Source: Rickettsiales bacterium (GTDB lineage: Bacteria; Pseudomonadota; Alphaproteobacteria; TMED127). From it: a DNA stretch of 7,648 bases. Numbering within the stretch: the stretch's first letter is position 1; every line of letters starts with the position of its first letter. Positions 6,861 to 7,648 of the stretch are shown in pieces. Under the pieces are notes generated by a model. The model ran no database searches and had not been told where the DNA came from. It worked only from the letters and a program-made list of their open reading frames with translations. The stretch lies in contig PALU01000010.1 in assembly GCA_002706585.1 (NCBI GenBank), positions 1 through 7,648 on the forward strand. Reading direction: 5' to 3'. A program made the position numbers and the translations under genes.

Positions 6861-7648
6861 ATGGCTGAACCCACCAGTAGGGCAGAACTAAAAGATTACT
6901 GTCTAAGGAAGTTGGGGTTCCCTGTATTAGAAGTCAACGTAGATGACGATCAGATAGAGGACTCAATTGATGATGCTTTGCAATACTATCGTATGCGTCA
7001 TTACGATGGTGTAGAGCTTGCTTATATGAAGCATGTCTTGACCGCAGATGACATGACAAGATTTCAAACTTCAGATACTGTAACAACAATAGGTGCTGCT
7101 CCCAATACTACAGAGTGGAAAACAAGAGACAAGTATCTTGAACTTCCAGCTGATGTAGTTGGTGTTACTAAGGTATTTGGTCTTGCTAGTAATGCTGTAA
7201 GAAACAATCTATTTGGTATTGAGTATCAGATCTTTTTGAATGACTTATATGCTGTAGGTTCTCTTGACTTCCTTAACTATTATATGGTTAAGACTTGGAT
7301 GGAGACTATGGACATGGTACTTAATAATGGTGCTTTTGTTCAGTTCAGATTTAATATGAGACAGGATAGATTATATCTTGATGTAGGTGAGGACATGATG
7401 AACGAAGATGTTCATGTTATTGTTGAATGCCACAGAGCATTAGATCCAGATACATTCACACAAGTTTATAGTGACGTATTCTTAAAGAAATATACTACTG
7501 CTCTTATCAAAAGACAGTGGGGTCAGAACCTAATTAAGTTTAATGGCATACAACTTCCTGGTGGAGTTAGTATGAATGGTAGACAACTTTTTGATGATGC
7601 TGAAAAAGAAATTGCTGCTATTGAAGATGCATCAAGCAGCACATACGA
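6861..7648 (+). CDS. 13: T4-type neck protein (gp13 family), 3'-truncated by the window edge
   Basis: The frame is open from ATG 6861 to the right edge (262 complete codons, no stop), so the C-terminus is missing. The N-terminus MAEPTSRAELKDYCLRKLG is followed by 'VDDDQIEDSIDDALQYY' and HYDGVE. Later segments include KYLELPADVVGVTKVF, IEYQIFLNDLY, and near the end RQWGQNLIKFNGIQLPGG and GRQLFDDAEKEI. I recognise this pattern as the neck protein annotated gp13 in T4-like cyanophages. In T4, gp13 and gp14 complete the packaged head and form the connection to the tail. T4 gp13 is 309 residues, so most of this protein is probably here. Expected neighbours to the right are genes 14 and 15. A mix-up with gp14 naming is possible; the neck-protein family itself I hold with good confidence. 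Its start is fixed by AGGGG at 6848-6852 within the hairpin. Confidence 0.78.
   Translation, partial: MAEPTSRAELKDYCLRKLGFPVLEVNVDDDQIEDSIDDALQYYRMRHYDGVELAYMKHVLTADDMTRFQTSDTVTTIGAAPNTTEWKTRDKYLELPADVVGVTKVFGLASNAVRNNLFGIEYQIFLNDLYAVGSLDFLNYYMVKTWMETMDMVLNNGAFVQFRFNMRQDRLYLDVGEDMMNEDVHVIVECHRALDPDTFTQVYSDVFLKKYTTALIKRQWGQNLIKFNGIQLPGGVSMNGRQLFDDAEKEIAAIEDASSSTY

Overview
The window reads as a piece of the late structural (tail/neck) gene cluster of a T4-like marine myovirus, most likely a cyanophage or a SAR11-type pelagiphage. The evidence is: AT-rich sequence with T/A-ending codons; all genes on the + strand and tightly packed; exact or near-exact T4-type late promoters (TATAAATA) in gene junctions; a giant multidomain tail-fibre-like protein with modules typical of marine T4-like phages; and, at the right end, a protein I recognise as a T4-type neck protein (gp13 family). 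The host cannot be fixed from this window. No RNA gene, CRISPR array, insertion sequence, integrase or attachment site was seen.

Layout: (1) positions 1-4316 hold the 3' part of a very large fibre gene. It is open at the left edge, because the reading frame enters in the middle of a repeat. It encodes tandem ~50-residue aromatic/GDVV repeats, a right-handed beta-helix interrupted by a helical insert, a string of small beta modules, and a fibre-type C-terminus. (2) 4380-4691 is a small beta-rich putative virion protein. (3) 4724-6217 is a 497-residue protein, rich in Tyr, Ser, Asn and Gly, of unknown function; I guess a second fibre/adhesin component. (4) 6265-6795 is a 176-residue, mostly helical protein whose position and C-terminal half suggest a fibre assembly factor. 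(5) From 6861 to the right edge is the partial neck protein.

The genes plausibly work together as a host-recognition and tail-completion block. The fibre and its small partners are made late and the neck protein connects head to tail. Three T4-type late promoters (4323, 6213, 6825) would split the block into overlapping late transcripts.

The most interesting site is 6825-6863. Here a late promoter, a 12-bp terminator-like hairpin and the ribosome binding site of the neck gene are superimposed. Transcripts coming from upstream would carry the whole hairpin and hide the ribosome binding site. Transcripts starting at the local late promoter would lack most of the left arm and leave the site free. 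This resembles the known arrangement at T4 gene e. The remaining proteins look like lineage-specific but otherwise ordinary phage structural genes; I saw no clear sign of a wholly new system.
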